From Buttiauxella gaviniae ATCC 51604 (GTDB lineage Bacteria > Pseudomonadota > Gammaproteobacteria > Enterobacterales > Enterobacteriaceae): a stretch of DNA of 64,000 nt. Numbering within the stretch: position 1 is the stretch's first letter; every line of letters starts with the position of its first letter. The stretch lies in assembly GCF_001654835.1 (NCBI RefSeq), contig NZ_LXEP01000004.1, forward strand, positions 1 to 64,000, given 5' to 3'. The notes below the pieces were generated by a model. It saw only the letters and a list, made by a program, of their open reading frames with translations. It did no database searches and had not been told where the DNA came from. Position numbers and translations under genes: made by a program. This document shows positions 47,041-58,880 of the stretch, one piece after another.

Positions 47041-47562
47041 TTATTTTAATCGTCCCCGCGCCAGATTAAGCCGCGTATCGCTCATCTGCATCGAGTTCTG
47101 CGTCACATGGCAATGCGTAATCGCGATAGCCAAAGCATCTGCAGCATCCGCTTGTGGATTCGCAGAGAGTTTCAACAAAGTGCGTACCATGTGTTGAACC
47201 TGGCTTTTCTCGGCACTACCGATGCCAACAACCGTCTGTTTAACCTGACGAGCCGCATACTCAAACACCGGCAAATCATGGTTTACAGCCGCAACAATAG
47301 CCGCACCGCGCGCCTGACCGAGTTTCAGAGCGGAGTCGGCATTCTTTGCCATAAACACGGACTCGATAGCAAAATATTCTGGCTGGAACTGGGTAATGAT
47401 TTCGCTCACCCCCGCGTAGATAAGCTTCAAACGCGAGGGTAAGTCGGTAACCTGAGTACGAATACAGCCGCTACCTAAATAGGTAAGCTGCCGACCAGTT
47501 TGGCGAATGACGCCATAACCGGTAACGCGCGACCCCGGGTCGATGCCGAGAATAATCGCCAT
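47041..47562 (-). CDS. ruvC: Holliday junction endonuclease RuvC
   Basis: A 173-aa resolvase. Acidic active site in ILGIDPGSR (Asp), AIESVFM (Glu) and the C-terminal DAADALAIA Asp pair. The start at 47562 gives the E. coli length; an adjacent upstream ATG is also possible. Confidence 0.96.
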   Translation of the reverse strand: MAIILGIDPGSRVTGYGVIRQTGRQLTYLGSGCIRTQVTDLPSRLKLIYAGVSEIITQFQPEYFAIESVFMAKNADSALKLGQARGAAIVAAVNHDLPVFEYAARQVKQTVVGIGSAEKSQVQHMVRTLLKLSANPQADAADALAIAITHCHVTQNSMQMSDTRLNLARGRLK

Positions 47563-47605
47563 CACGCGTCTCCTGTAAACAGGTGTACGGTTTCAGACAA
47601 CACCA

Positions 47606-48349
47606 TTACAGGGTTGCCGCAACCTCGTCAGAGATCTCACCGTTGTGATAAACCTCTTGCACGTCATCACAGTCTTCGAGCATGTCGATAAGGCGCATCA
47701 GTTTCGGTGCAGTTTCCGCGTCCATATCTGCTTTGGTAGATGGGATCATGGAAACTTCGGCTTCGTCTGCTTTCAGACCAGCGGCTTCCAGTGCATCACG
47801 TACTGCACCCATCTCTTCCCAGGCAGTGAACACGTCAATTGCGCCATCGTCATATGCAACAACATCTTCAGCGCCAGCTTCAAGAGCGGCTTCCATCAAG
47901 GTGTCTTCGTCTTTGCCAGGAGCATAAGAGATAACGCCTTTTTTGGTGAACAGATAAGCAACAGAGCCATCAGTTCCCAGGTTACCACCGCATTTGTTGA
48001 ACGCGTGACGTACTTCAGCCACGGTACGGTTACGGTTATCACTCAGGCATTCAACCATGACTGCTGAACCACCAGGACCGTAACCTTCATAAATGATGGT
48101 TTCCATGTTGGCGTCTTCATCACCACCCACACCACGTGCGATTGCACGGTTTAAGGTGTCACGCGTCATGTTGTTGGATAACGCTTTATCAATGGCTGCA
48201 CGCAGACGCGGGTTAGAACCCGGATCACCACCGCCCAAACGGGCTGCGGTTACCAGCTCACGGATAATTTTGGTGAAAATTTTACCGCGTTTGGAATCTT
48301 GCGCAGCTTTGCGGTGCTTTGTGTTGGCCCACTTACTATGACCTGCCAT
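47606..48349 (-). CDS. yebC: YebC/PmpR-type protein
   Basis: A 247-aa YebC-family protein ([23 protein letters not shown]). Family members act as transcription regulators, and recent work links them to ribosome rescue at proline-rich stretches. Upstream of ruvC as in E. coli. Confidence 0.95.
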   Translation of the reverse strand: MAGHSKWANTKHRKAAQDSKRGKIFTKIIRELVTAARLGGGDPGSNPRLRAAIDKALSNNMTRDTLNRAIARGVGGDEDANMETIIYEGYGPGGSAVMVECLSDNRNRTVAEVRHAFNKCGGNLGTDGSVAYLFTKKGVISYAPGKDEDTLMEAALEAGAEDVVAYDDGAIDVFTAWEEMGAVRDALEAAGLKADEAEVSMIPSTKADMDAETAPKLMRLIDMLEDCDDVQEVYHNGEISDEVAATL

Positions 48350-48368
48350 AAAAATATCTCCAAAATGG

Positions 48369-48818
48369 CTACCTTGCGGCAGCATTAATTACAAACTCTT
48401 CAATCGCTTGCCGGTTGCTCCACGACTTGGTCATAGCAGCCGCAGCTTGTGCGTCTGTCCATTCCCATGCCAGATGTTCCGAAATGGTAATCGGCTGTTC
48501 GTTTGGCAGCGCAAGACAGAACCAATATTCCGTATTGCGCGTAATGCCCGGCGCATAGCGATGACGTAAATGTGTAAAAATCTCGAATTCCACACAGCGT
48601 TGGCAGTCAATCAAGGCCAGTTGCTCTGAGACAACATCAATATCGACCTCTTCCTTTACTTCACGCTGCGCAGCATACAGCGCGGTTTCACCCTCTTCTA
48701 TGCTGCCGGTAACCGACTGCCAGAAATCAGGATCATCGCGCCGCTGTAACATGAGCACCCGTCCGGTGTCTTGAGCGAAAATCACAATCAGTACCGAGAC
48801 GGGACGCTTAAAGGCCAT
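48369..48818 (-). CDS. nudB: Dihydroneopterin triphosphate pyrophosphatase NudB
   Basis: A 149-aa Nudix hydrolase in folate synthesis. The Nudix box reads [20 protein letters not shown]. The start at 48818 is one base after the aspS stop, so the two are co-transcribed. Confidence 0.95.
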   Translation of the reverse strand: MAFKRPVSVLIVIFAQDTGRVLMLQRRDDPDFWQSVTGSIEEGETALYAAQREVKEEVDIDVVSEQLALIDCQRCVEFEIFTHLRHRYAPGITRNTEYWFCLALPNEQPITISEHLAWEWTDAQAAAAMTKSWSNRQAIEEFVINAAAR

Positions 48819-48819
48819 A

Positions 48820-50610
48820 TCACTCGTTCTCGAGGGAAATGTCATTTTTGACTTTTTTAATCACTTCTATGCCCAGCTCAGTCAGAGACGCTGGGTTTGC
48901 AAAGCTTGGTGCTTCAGTCATCAGGCACGCTGCTGCGGTTGTTTTAGGGAACGCGATAACATCACGGATGTTGTCGGTACCGGTCAACAGCATAGTCAGG
49001 CGATCCAGACCAAATGCCAGGCCTGCATGCGGTGGTGTACCGTATTTCAGGGCGTCTAGCAGGAAGCCGAATTTCTCGCGCTGGTCTTCTTCAGCGATAC
49101 CCAGAATGCCGAACACAGTCTGCTGCATCTGACCGTTGTGGATACGCACGGAACCGCCGCCCACTTCATAACCGTTGATAACCATATCGTATGCGTTCGC
49201 AACCGCTGCTTCCGGATCGGCCGCCAGTTCTTCTGGTGACATATCTTTCGGTGCGGTGAACGGGTGGTGCATTGCGGTCAGGCCGCCTTCACCGTTGTCT
49301 TCAAACATTGGGAAGTCGATAACCCACAGCGGTGCCCAGGCTTTTTCATCGGTGATGCTCAGATCTTTACCGATTTTCAGACGCAGTGCGCCAAGCGCAT
49401 CAGCAACCACTTTCTTGTTGTCTGCGCCGAAGAAGATCATGTCGCCGTCTTGTGCGCCAGTACGGGTCAGAATCGTTTCAACGATTTCTGCATTCAGGAA
49501 TTTAGCTACCGGGCTGGTGATGCCTTCAATGCCTTTAGCACGCTCGTTCACTTTGATATAAGCCAGCCCTTTCGCGCCGTAAATCTCAATGAACTTGCCG
49601 TAGTCGTCAATCTGTTTACGGCTTAACTGTGCGCCACCTGGCACTCGCAGTGCAGCAACGCGGCCTTTAGCATCATTTGCCGGGCCCGCGAACACTTTAA
49701 ACTCAACGTCTTTGAGCAGGTCAGCAACGTCCACCAGTTCCATTGGGTTACGCAGGTCTGGTTTGTCAGAACCGTAACGACGCTCCGCTTCAGCAAAAGT
49801 CATGATCGGGAAATCGCCCAGGTCAACGCTTTTCACATCAAGCCACAGGTCGCGAACCAGTTTTTCCATCACTTCACGCACTTGTGGTGCAGACATGAAG
49901 GAGGTTTCAACGTCGATCTGGGTAAATTCTGGCTGACGATCAGCACGCAAGTCTTCGTCACGGAAACACTTAACAATCTGATAGTAACGGTCAAAGCCAG
50001 ACATCATCAGCAGCTGTTTGAACAGCTGTGGGGACTGTGGCAACGCGTAGAATTTACCTTTATGCACACGGCTCGGCACCAGGTAGTCACGCGCACCTTC
50101 CGGTGTGGCTTTGGTCAGCATTGGGGTTTCAATATCCAGGAAACCGTGATCATCCATAAAGCGGCGCACGAAGCTGGTGATTTTCGCACGCGTTTTCAGG
50201 CGGTTTGCCATTTCCGGGCGGCGCAGGTCCAGGTAACGGAATTTCAGACGCGCTTCTTCGGTGTTGACGTGGTTTGAATCCAGCGGCAGCGCTTCAGAAC
50301 GGTTGATGATGGTCAGGTCGGTTGCGAAAACTTCCACAGCACCGGTAGCCATATCTTTGTTGATGTTTTTCTCATCACGCGGACGAACAGTACCGGTGAT
50401 TTGGATGCAGAACTCATTACGCAGTTCAGATGCCAACTGGAACGCGTCCTGACGATCAGGGTCGAAAAACACCTGCACGATGCCTTCGCGATCGCGCATA
50501 TCAATAAAGATAAGGCTACCGAGGTCACGACGACGATTGACCCAACCACACAGTGTTACTTGTTGTCCCACATGGGATTGATTTAGCTGCCCGCAATATA
50601 CTGTACGCAT
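48820..50610 (-). CDS. aspS: Aspartyl-tRNA synthetase
   Basis: A 596-aa class II synthetase with an N-terminal OB fold, catalytic motif 2 ([22 protein letters not shown]), a GAD insertion, and motif 3 ([12 protein letters not shown]). Slightly longer than E. coli (590). Confidence 0.98.
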   Translation of the reverse strand: MRTVYCGQLNQSHVGQQVTLCGWVNRRRDLGSLIFIDMRDREGIVQVFFDPDRQDAFQLASELRNEFCIQITGTVRPRDEKNINKDMATGAVEVFATDLTIINRSEALPLDSNHVNTEEARLKFRYLDLRRPEMANRLKTRAKITSFVRRFMDDHGFLDIETPMLTKATPEGARDYLVPSRVHKGKFYALPQSPQLFKQLLMMSGFDRYYQIVKCFRDEDLRADRQPEFTQIDVETSFMSAPQVREVMEKLVRDLWLDVKSVDLGDFPIMTFAEAERRYGSDKPDLRNPMELVDVADLLKDVEFKVFAGPANDAKGRVAALRVPGGAQLSRKQIDDYGKFIEIYGAKGLAYIKVNERAKGIEGITSPVAKFLNAEIVETILTRTGAQDGDMIFFGADNKKVVADALGALRLKIGKDLSITDEKAWAPLWVIDFPMFEDNGEGGLTAMHHPFTAPKDMSPEELAADPEAAVANAYDMVINGYEVGGGSVRIHNGQMQQTVFGILGIAEEDQREKFGFLLDALKYGTPPHAGLAFGLDRLTMLLTGTDNIRDVIAFPKTTAAACLMTEAPSFANPASLTELGIEVIKKVKNDISLENE

Positions 50611-50870
50611 GAGATATCCCTTAAATTAGCCGCTCACTGTCCAATACCTGCAACGGTGGCCACTATTTTTGTCTGTCATCTATTGATAAAAAAGGGGGTT
50701 ATTATACTGGAAATAATGCCCCGCGATAAGCCCGATACGACTGACTGGCGTGTTTGAAAGCGCCTTGTTCTGGTAAAACTCACAAAAATTAACAAAATTT
50801 GTAAACTATCGGCCCCTGGTTTCATCGTAAGGTATTAGCCGATCACCTTATTTTTCCCCGGAGTCACCCA

Positions 50871-51437
50871 ATGTTAGAACTGAATACTTCACGAACCGCG
50901 CTGGTAATCATTGATTTGCAGGAAGGGATCCTGCCGTTTGCAGGCGGCCCGCACAGTGCACAGGATGTGGTGGCTCGTTCAGCAAAGCTTGCTGAAAAAT
51001 TCCGTGCCAATGGTGCCCCCGTTATTATGGTGCGCGTTGGATGGTCAAAAGATTTTGCTGAAGCACTCAAGCAGCCCGTAGATGCACAAGCGGGTGCACA
51101 TGCGCTGCCTGAAAACTGGTGGGTTTATCCGCAAGCACTGGGTAAAAAAGAGAGTGATATTGAGGTCACTAAACGCCAGTGGGGCGCATTCTACGGCACG
51201 GATTTAGAACTTCAATTGCGCCGCCGTGGTATTGATACCATTGTACTGTGCGGTATTTCTACCAATATCGGTGTGGAATCAACCGCCCGTAACGCCTGGG
51301 AACTGGGCTTTAACCTGGTCGTTGCCGAAGATGCCTGTAGTGCGGCCAGCAGCGAACAACACCAGGGCAGCATGACGAATATCTTCCCGCGTATAGGACG
51401 TGTTCGTAGCACTGACGAGGTCCTTGCAGCGCTGTGA
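50871..51437 (+). CDS. yecD: Isochorismatase-family hydrolase YecD
   Basis: A 188-aa cysteine hydrolase: D in [11 protein letters not shown] in [10 protein letters not shown] in [13 protein letters not shown]. Substrate unknown. Overlaps yecE by 4 nt. Confidence 0.93.
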   Translation: MLELNTSRTALVIIDLQEGILPFAGGPHSAQDVVARSAKLAEKFRANGAPVIMVRVGWSKDFAEALKQPVDAQAGAHALPENWWVYPQALGKKESDIEVTKRQWGAFYGTDLELQLRRRGIDTIVLCGISTNIGVESTARNAWELGFNLVVAEDACSAASSEQHQGSMTNIFPRIGRVRSTDEVLAAL

Positions 51438-52252
51438 TCTACATTGGCCTTCCGCAATGGTCGCATCCTCATTGGGTGCGCCTTGGCATAACTTCTCTTG
51501 AAGATTACGCTCGCCATTTTAATTGTGTGGAAGGCAACACCACGCTTTATGCACTACCTAAAGCGGAGATTGTGTCGCGCTGGCGCGATATGACCGATGA
51601 CGATTTCCGCTTCTGCTTTAAATTCCCAGCGACGATTTCCCACCATGCGGCCTTACGCCAGTGTGGAGATTTGACGGCGGAATTTCTCGACCGTATGTCG
51701 CCCCTGGCTAACCGCATCGGGCAATACTGGCTACAGCTTCCCGCTGCATTTGGGCCAACTGACTTACCGGCGCTGTGGAATTTCCTCGATTCGTTGCCCA
51801 AAGAATTTACTTATGGCGTTGAAGTTCGCCACCCTTCTTTCTTCGATAAAAGTCCCGATGAGCAAGCGCTTAATCGTGGACTGCACGAGCGCGGCATCAA
51901 TCGCGTGATTCTTGATAGTCGCCCGGTTCACAGCGCCAAACCACACAACGAAGCCATTCGTGAAGCGCAACGCAAAAAGCCGGTGGTTCCGGTTCACGCA
52001 CTCGTGACGGCCAAAAATCCACTGGTGCGATTTATCGGCAGCGACGATATGGAGCAGAATCTGGCGTTCTTTAGCGCCTGGATGAAAACCTTGCCCAAGT
52101 GGGAACAAACCACCACTCCCTACCTGTTTTTACACACCCCGGATATCGGCCTGGTGCAAGACCTGGTTCATACGCTATGGCCGGGTTTGCAACAGGCTTT
52201 TCCGGCATTGGGCAATGAACCGGCGATTCCAAAGCAAAACTCACTATTTTAG
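51434..52252 (+). CDS. yecE: DUF72 family protein YecE
   Basis: A 272-aa TIM-barrel-like DUF72 protein ([18 protein letters not shown]). Unknown function; translationally coupled to yecD. Confidence 0.92.
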   Translation: MIYIGLPQWSHPHWVRLGITSLEDYARHFNCVEGNTTLYALPKAEIVSRWRDMTDDDFRFCFKFPATISHHAALRQCGDLTAEFLDRMSPLANRIGQYWLQLPAAFGPTDLPALWNFLDSLPKEFTYGVEVRHPSFFDKSPDEQALNRGLHERGINRVILDSRPVHSAKPHNEAIREAQRKKPVVPVHALVTAKNPLVRFIGSDDMEQNLAFFSAWMKTLPKWEQTTTPYLFLHTPDIGLVQDLVHTLWPGLQQAFPALGNEPAIPKQNSLF

Positions 52253-52322
52253 TAATAGCGACAGTTAACAGGTTGCACTGCTATCATATGCGGTGCTGGA
52301 ACTATCTCTAAAGGATGTGGGT

Positions 52323-52718
52323 ATGGTAAGCGCGCTCTACGCCGTGTTGGGTGCTTTGTTGCTAATTAAGTTCTCGTTTGATGTTGTTCGTATGCGTTTG
52401 CAGTACCGCGTCTCATATGGTGACGGTGGTTTTAGCGAACTCCAGAGTGCAATTAGAATTCACGGTAATGCGGTGGAATATATTCCAGTCGCGTTGCTGC
52501 TTTTATTACTGATGGAAATGAACGGCGCCGAAACCTGGATGGTGCATGTTTGCGGGTTGCTGCTCATTGCTGGTCGCCTGATGCATGCATATGGTTTTCA
52601 CCATCGCTTAATCCGCTGGCGTCGCTCTGGTATGAGTGCAACATGGAGCTCTTTAATCCTGATGGTGCTGGCTAATCTATGGTATATGCCATGGGAGTTG
52701 GTTTTCTCGCTGCATTAA
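52323..52718 (+). CDS. yecN: MAPEG family inner membrane protein YecN
   Basis: A 131-aa membrane protein with four helices of the MAPEG (glutathione-metabolism) fold: FSELQSAIRIHGNAVEYIP is the signature. The start at 52323 equals E. coli. Confidence 0.93.
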   Translation: MVSALYAVLGALLLIKFSFDVVRMRLQYRVSYGDGGFSELQSAIRIHGNAVEYIPVALLLLLLMEMNGAETWMVHVCGLLLIAGRLMHAYGFHHRLIRWRRSGMSATWSSLILMVLANLWYMPWELVFSLH

Positions 52719-54469
<1,751 letters not shown>

Positions 54470-54476
54470 TTATCTT

Positions 54477-54497
54477 AAGGCCACAGAATGTGGCCTT
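54477..54497. terminator. Terminator between cmoB and fumD-like gene
   Basis: AAGGCCACA / TGTGGCCTT hairpin, then ACTTATTT; it lies between convergent genes. Confidence 0.7.
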
Positions 54498-54499
54498 AC

Positions 54500-54712
54500 T
54501 TATTTCGCCTCAAATCCAAGCGCCCGAATAACTTCTTGCATCGCACTACCCGTCAATTCAGAACGCTGAATCTTGCTATTAGCAGACATGGCTCTGACAA
54601 CACCCGCAATAACAACATGTTTAGGTTCCTGGCCAAGATCGCGCATCTCAAGCACCACCTTTCCAACAACACGACACATTTCATCGTAAAGCTCTTTATC
54701 TGTGATACTCAT
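54500..54712 (-). CDS. FumD-like (DUF2767) protein
   Basis: A 70-aa protein from ATG 54712 with strong GGAGG. The sequence (MSITDKELYDEMCRVVGKVVLEMRDLGQEPKHVVIAGV) is close to E. coli FumD (YdhZ), reported as a small fumarase. That gene lies elsewhere in E. coli, near pykF, so this is either a relocated copy or a paralog. Activity not inferred. Confidence 0.8.
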   Translation of the reverse strand: MSITDKELYDEMCRVVGKVVLEMRDLGQEPKHVVIAGVVRAMSANSKIQRSELTGSAMQEVIRALGFEAK

Positions 54713-54762
54713 ACCGTCCTCCATTGTTTAGAGGGAGCCTAACACGTTTAAATCATTTAAAT

Positions 54763-54791
54763 AAAAAAAGCCCCAGCAAAACGCCGGGGCC
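54763..54791 (-). terminator. Terminator of the dlt-like operon (repeat copy 1)
   Basis: Minus strand GCCCCGGCG-TTTT-GCTGGGGC stem with seven T. Identical over 31 bp (54761-54791) to a terminator at 59899-59929. Confidence 0.85.
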
Positions 54792-54812
54792 ATAAAGTAG
54801 TGAATCTCGTCT

Positions 54813-55031
54813 TCAGGCGTTTTCTTCAAGCCAGGCGGCCAACGTTGCTGGTGTTTTCAACACTGTCGCCACATCTGTTGGTGGAATGGCACAACCAAAT
54901 TCGGCCTGCACCTCCAGCACAACATCAACCGCTGTGATTGAGTCGAGAATACCGGACTCAACCAACTCATCGTTAAACGCAACTTTACGTGACAACACGT
55001 TTTCAAAGAGGGCTAAAATTTTCTGCTCCAT
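54813..55031 (-). CDS. dltC: DltC-like carrier protein
   Basis: A 72-aa acyl-carrier-type protein. Phosphopantetheine attaches to S31 in GILDSITAVDVV. The DltA-like enzyme should load it, and the MBOAT protein should take the group from it at the membrane. Last gene of the operon, 18 nt after dltA. Short for the family (76-80 aa). Confidence 0.85.
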   Translation of the reverse strand: MEQKILALFENVLSRKVAFNDELVESGILDSITAVDVVLEVQAEFGCAIPPTDVATVLKTPATLAAWLEENA

Positions 55032-55049
55032 TTTCTTATCCTTTAATGA

Positions 55050-56486
55050 TTAACAGGTACGCGCCTGTGCATCGAGTAGTTTGCGGTCAATCTTCCCGTT
55101 AGGGTTGAGAGGTAACATGTCCATGACGACAATCTGAGATGGCACCATATAAGACGGTAATGTTTTGGTGAGATTAGCTTTGATCTCTTTCTCAGAAAGC
55201 GATGAAGAACAAAAAGCCGCAAGGCGTAGAACAGCCCCATCTTTTTTAGTCAGCGGTAACACAACCGCTTCGCTAATTCCTGAAAGTGCTAACAGCCGGT
55301 TTTCGATTTCATGGATTTCAATGCGATAACCGTTCATTTTAATCTGGCTATCGTTGCGCCCCTGGCAATATAAATGCTCTTTATTAATACGACCCAGATC
55401 GCCCGTTTTATAGCCACGCCACTGTTTGCTTTCATTCCATAACAGTTTCTCGCTATTTTCTTCCGCCAACCCGAGATAGCCACGCATGACGTTCTTACCC
55501 CAAATAATTAATTCATTATCTGCAGTTATTTCCATTTCAGAATGGGGCATCATCTGGCCTATTGGCAGAAGATCACATTCGCTTTTAAGCATTTCATCGC
55601 TGATTTCAACAACCGTCGTGGCAATGGTCGCTTCCGTTGGGCCATAAGAATTGAGTATTTTGGCTTCAGGAAAAAGACGACGCAGATGCTTTACCAGTGC
55701 TTTACTGAGAACTTCACCGATAAAAATAAAGACTTTCAGGTCAGTTAAATATTCAGCACAAAATTCTGGAAGCAGCAGTTTTTGATAGGCAAAAGAAGGG
55801 GTCGAAACCCAGGCAGAAACCTTTTTCTGCTTTAACGTCGCCAGCCAGTTTTCAGCTGCAATGTCCTCTTTTGCGTTAAGAACGATATGCCCGCCAGTCG
55901 CAAGATTTCCCAACAGTGGAATTAAAGACAGATCGAAGCTAAATACCGCATGGTTCATCAGCACCGGGGTTTCAGGCAGGGAAAAATCATTGCGCACCCA
56001 CTGCATGAAATTCCATACACTTTCACGGCCAATCTGCACCCCTTTTGGTTTACCCGTACTGCCTGAGGTAAACATAATGTAGGCCAAATCCTGCTGTTCC
56101 TGTTCTTGCGCCTGGACTCCGGTCGCCACAAAACAACGCAGCCTTACATCATAATAGTAAGGCGCACTGGCTAATTCACAGATCTCTTTCAGGCGCTCTG
56201 CCGGATAGATATTATCCACCGGGATATAGGGAATGTTATTGAGCAGGCAGCTATAAATAGCGCAGGCAAATTCCGCTTGCTGGTGACCATAAAGGACAAT
56301 GGGTATATTTGGCGTTAAATTTAGCCCGGCGAAACGCATCTTCCAGTCAACTACAGCTGAACTAAGCTCCTGCCAGGTCAAGCTATTATCACTGCCAGTG
56401 ATCGCTAATTGGTGACTGTTTTGTGGTTCAAGTAAAACCGCCTGCAGATAATCATTGAGTTGTTGTAAATCAGAATTATTAATCAT
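55050..56486 (-). CDS. dltA: DltA-like adenylating enzyme
   Basis: A 478-aa adenylate-forming ligase. Core motif A3 YIMFTSGSTGKPKG (136-149), A5 NSYGPTEATI, A7 YKTGDLGR, A8 GRNDSQIKMNGYRIE and A10 NPNGKIDRK (catalytic Lys) are all present. It activates a carboxylic acid or amino acid and loads the DltC-like carrier. D-alanine is the substrate in Gram-positive dlt systems; here it is unproven. It overlaps dltB by 4 nt (ATGA). Confidence 0.85.
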   Translation of the reverse strand: MINNSDLQQLNDYLQAVLLEPQNSHQLAITGSDNSLTWQELSSAVVDWKMRFAGLNLTPNIPIVLYGHQQAEFACAIYSCLLNNIPYIPVDNIYPAERLKEICELASAPYYYDVRLRCFVATGVQAQEQEQQDLAYIMFTSGSTGKPKGVQIGRESVWNFMQWVRNDFSLPETPVLMNHAVFSFDLSLIPLLGNLATGGHIVLNAKEDIAAENWLATLKQKKVSAWVSTPSFAYQKLLLPEFCAEYLTDLKVFIFIGEVLSKALVKHLRRLFPEAKILNSYGPTEATIATTVVEISDEMLKSECDLLPIGQMMPHSEMEITADNELIIWGKNVMRGYLGLAEENSEKLLWNESKQWRGYKTGDLGRINKEHLYCQGRNDSQIKMNGYRIEIHEIENRLLALSGISEAVVLPLTKKDGAVLRLAAFCSSSLSEKEIKANLTKTLPSYMVPSQIVVMDMLPLNPNGKIDRKLLDAQARTC

Positions 56487-57604
56487 ACTGGAGACATTCC
56501 ACTAAAAATATAAAGAGAGACTGCCGCACTTGCTAAGGTTAAAAACCGCCCCGTCAGGACAATCAGTGGTTTTTGTAACCAGCTGGTCATTCGTGGGCTA
56601 TGCTTTGCAAGCCAAAGAATCATATTGTGGATAACGGAAATACTGCCGAACAATGCACCACTGACAACATAATTAAGCTCCAGCCCATTCCAGGCCCCCA
56701 TACAAAACAGAGTGCAGAAAATACCGATATTTTGTGCCGTGACCTTATGATTTCTGAAAAAATCGATCTTCATCAGATTCATATAAATCGGCATAAAGAC
56801 CACATCACGAAGCCACTCTGACAGGCTAATATGAAACCTGCGCCAGAAATCCTGCGGATTCTTTGCCAGTAACGGCAGGTTAAAGTTGGCGGGGAGATTG
56901 AGCCCGAACAAACGTCCTGCGCCAATCGCCATATTGCTGTAGCCGGCAAAATCGAAATAAAGATAAAAGCTATAGGCCATCGACATCACCACCCAAACCG
57001 TCATAGTAACTGGACGATGACTCCAGTGGCTGATAATGAAATTATCAATCAGCATAGCAAACAGAAACTTCTGCACGATGCCATAGAATATTTGCTCCAT
57101 TGACTGCAAAAACACCGCAGTCGTGAGGCGAAAATTGGGTTTAGAAATATCCTGTACCCAACTACGCCAGCGGTACATCGGCCCCGCCAAAATAATGAAA
57201 GGTAAAAAGAGATAGCTAAAATACTGGAAGAAATCACGAGAGTCTTTCTTGTTGCGATAGAGTAAAACATCTATCGCTCTGAAGGTCATAAATGACAACC
57301 CGAGCATGCCCCAGTGGTTATTTAAATGCAGTTTTACCAGTATCAGTGGTAGCAAACTCAAGATGACTGATTGCCAGGTTTTAAGCCATGTTTTGTCTTT
57401 TAATGTGGCGATGGTATACAAATAGCCAAACATTAAAATGGGAATAGTGATCTGGCTTTTGAAGACATATCCCCATACGGCAAACAGCGCAAAAGCAGAA
57501 AATAGCGATGCATAAGTCAGGCGATTACCCAACAAGCGATTAGCTACTGTAAAAATGAGTGAGCTCGCAAATAACACAGCAAAGAAAGGTGCGCTTGTGT
57601 ACAT
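56483..57604 (-). CDS. dltB: DltB-like MBOAT membrane protein with altered active site
   Basis: A 373-aa MBOAT-fold protein with about ten membrane helices. The conserved block NPQDFWRRFHISLSEWLRDVV (about 249-269, with H258) is intact. The next block, normally WHG with the invariant MBOAT histidine, reads AWNGLELNYVVSGALFG: the residue is N306. DltB moves the acyl group from DltC to DltX and on outside the cell. Either catalysis works differently here or the enzyme is impaired; the DNA reads AAT clearly. AAGGAAT ribosome site follows dltX. Confidence 0.85.
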   Translation of the reverse strand: MYTSAPFFAVLFASSLIFTVANRLLGNRLTYASLFSAFALFAVWGYVFKSQITIPILMFGYLYTIATLKDKTWLKTWQSVILSLLPLILVKLHLNNHWGMLGLSFMTFRAIDVLLYRNKKDSRDFFQYFSYLFLPFIILAGPMYRWRSWVQDISKPNFRLTTAVFLQSMEQIFYGIVQKFLFAMLIDNFIISHWSHRPVTMTVWVVMSMAYSFYLYFDFAGYSNMAIGAGRLFGLNLPANFNLPLLAKNPQDFWRRFHISLSEWLRDVVFMPIYMNLMKIDFFRNHKVTAQNIGIFCTLFCMGAWNGLELNYVVSGALFGSISVIHNMILWLAKHSPRMTSWLQKPLIVLTGRFLTLASAAVSLYIFSGMSPV

Positions 57605-57615
57605 TCTCTTATTCC

Positions 57616-57735
57616 TTAAAACTGCTGATATTCAAAATGCAGCTTCAAATTCATACTGTTATCAATTGATGACCAGGCAATAATGGTGATCATCAAAAAG
57701 AAATAGAGGAAAAAGAGTCGAATCGCTTTTTTCAT
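57616..57735 (-). CDS. dltX: DltX-like microprotein (39 aa)
   Basis: A 39-aa ORF in the gap between dltD and dltB. Its ATG overlaps the dltD stop (ATGA), and dltB follows after 11 nt. The peptide has a basic N-terminus (MKKAIR), one hydrophobic helix (about 7-22) and ends F-E-Y-Q-Q-F with Y36 fourth from the end. DltX of Gram-positives is a one-helix microprotein ending in F-I-Y-N-E-F, whose Tyr is proposed to carry the acyl group across the membrane. Length, topology, position and C-terminus all agree. Confidence 0.75.
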   Translation of the reverse strand: MKKAIRLFFLYFFLMITIIAWSSIDNSMNLKLHFEYQQF

Positions 57736-58880
57736 TTGTTAAATGCCTCTGCAATATAACGGTCCATTGCGACCCATGCTAATTCGGTTGGATGAAGACG
57801 GTCCCAATTCCATCCCGGTTGATATATTTGGTCGTACATATCAAAATATGGAATATCATACTTTTTCAGTGTCTGTTGGATGAAGCGGTCGGTCGGCTGG
57901 AATTTTTCGGTATTCTTTAAAGCCCACGAGTTGAGCGGATCGATAATCACGACTACATTGACCTGGCGCTCATGCAGCAGCTTTATCATAGCTGTAAACG
58001 CCTGTTGTTCTGGATGCGATGGAGGCGCGGTATACCACTCCTCTACCGTTTTATCATCTGCAAATATGTCTTTATCCATCCATAACGTGGCCGCACTTTC
58101 ATGACGAGAACGATTCAGTTTCTGGGCCAACTGCAATTCAGCGTTCCAGTCAATATTCGACCAGTTATCGCGGGGGGCAGGCCACGGCTGCATATTCGAT
58201 TGACCAAAATGGGAAAATGACAGGAAATAATTCCTGATCAATTCACAGAATGATGAGAATTGATATTTAATTTCACGCCAGACAATTTTGTAATGCCAGC
58301 CAAAAATGCGCATCTGGCTAAACGTCAAATGGTCAACATCTTGCGGGTCGATATGGGTTAAATAATGGGTCAAGATGGGATGCATTGTTGCATCCGACAT
58401 CAATGGTTTAAATACCGAGTCAGGGAAATGATCAGCGAAAATTGTCGGTGGAATGCCATCAAAAAAGAAACTATCAGGTGACAATAACAACACCAGTTTC
58501 GTTTTTGGCGACAGTTCTTGTTTAAAGCGCGTCAACAAAGCAAGCTGCGTCATGTTATCGACAAAGCTGTCACCGTAGGCAACGGTCGGTTGATGCAGTT
58601 TTGTATTGAAGAAATTATAGACCGCAAAATGCTCATCTTCAGAGGTTGAAACTTCAGATGCCCCGAGGAAAAATATCGCATTACCATTTAAAGCATGCGA
58701 AATGGTCGCCATTTTCTCAGACTGAATTTTGCGCGTACCTTCCATTGTTTTAATGAGTGGTTGAAATTTTAGCGCAGGTTGTAAGCTATTAATAAATGGC
58801 GGCAGGGTTAAGACCAAAGCAGCAAGGATCGCCATGGAAACATGCAATAAAATAGCTTTATTTATTTTCATAATAAACAC
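57732..58880 (-). CDS. dltD: DltD-like acyltransferase/thioesterase
   Basis: A 382-aa protein with an N-terminal membrane anchor (about 8-27) and an extracytoplasmic SGNH-like domain. Catalytic Ser75 in FLGASEVS and the D360-x-x-H363 pair in WDRLHP are present, matching DltD. It should transfer or remove the acyl group at the acceptor outside the inner membrane. First gene of the operon; ATG codon 4 (58871) is an alternative start. Confidence 0.85.
   Translation of the reverse strand: MFIMKINKAILLHVSMAILAALVLTLPPFINSLQPALKFQPLIKTMEGTRKIQSEKMATISHALNGNAIFFLGASEVSTSEDEHFAVYNFFNTKLHQPTVAYGDSFVDNMTQLALLTRFKQELSPKTKLVLLLSPDSFFFDGIPPTIFADHFPDSVFKPLMSDATMHPILTHYLTHIDPQDVDHLTFSQMRIFGWHYKIVWREIKYQFSSFCELIRNYFLSFSHFGQSNMQPWPAPRDNWSNIDWNAELQLAQKLNRSRHESAATLWMDKDIFADDKTVEEWYTAPPSHPEQQAFTAMIKLLHERQVNVVVIIDPLNSWALKNTEKFQPTDRFIQQTLKKYDIPYFDMYDQIYQPGWNWDRLHPTELAWVAMDRYIAEAFNK

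Noticed and set aside
47606-48385. yebC start at 48385
   Set aside because: MAGHSKW at 48349 is the universal family start; the additional codons are leader DNA.
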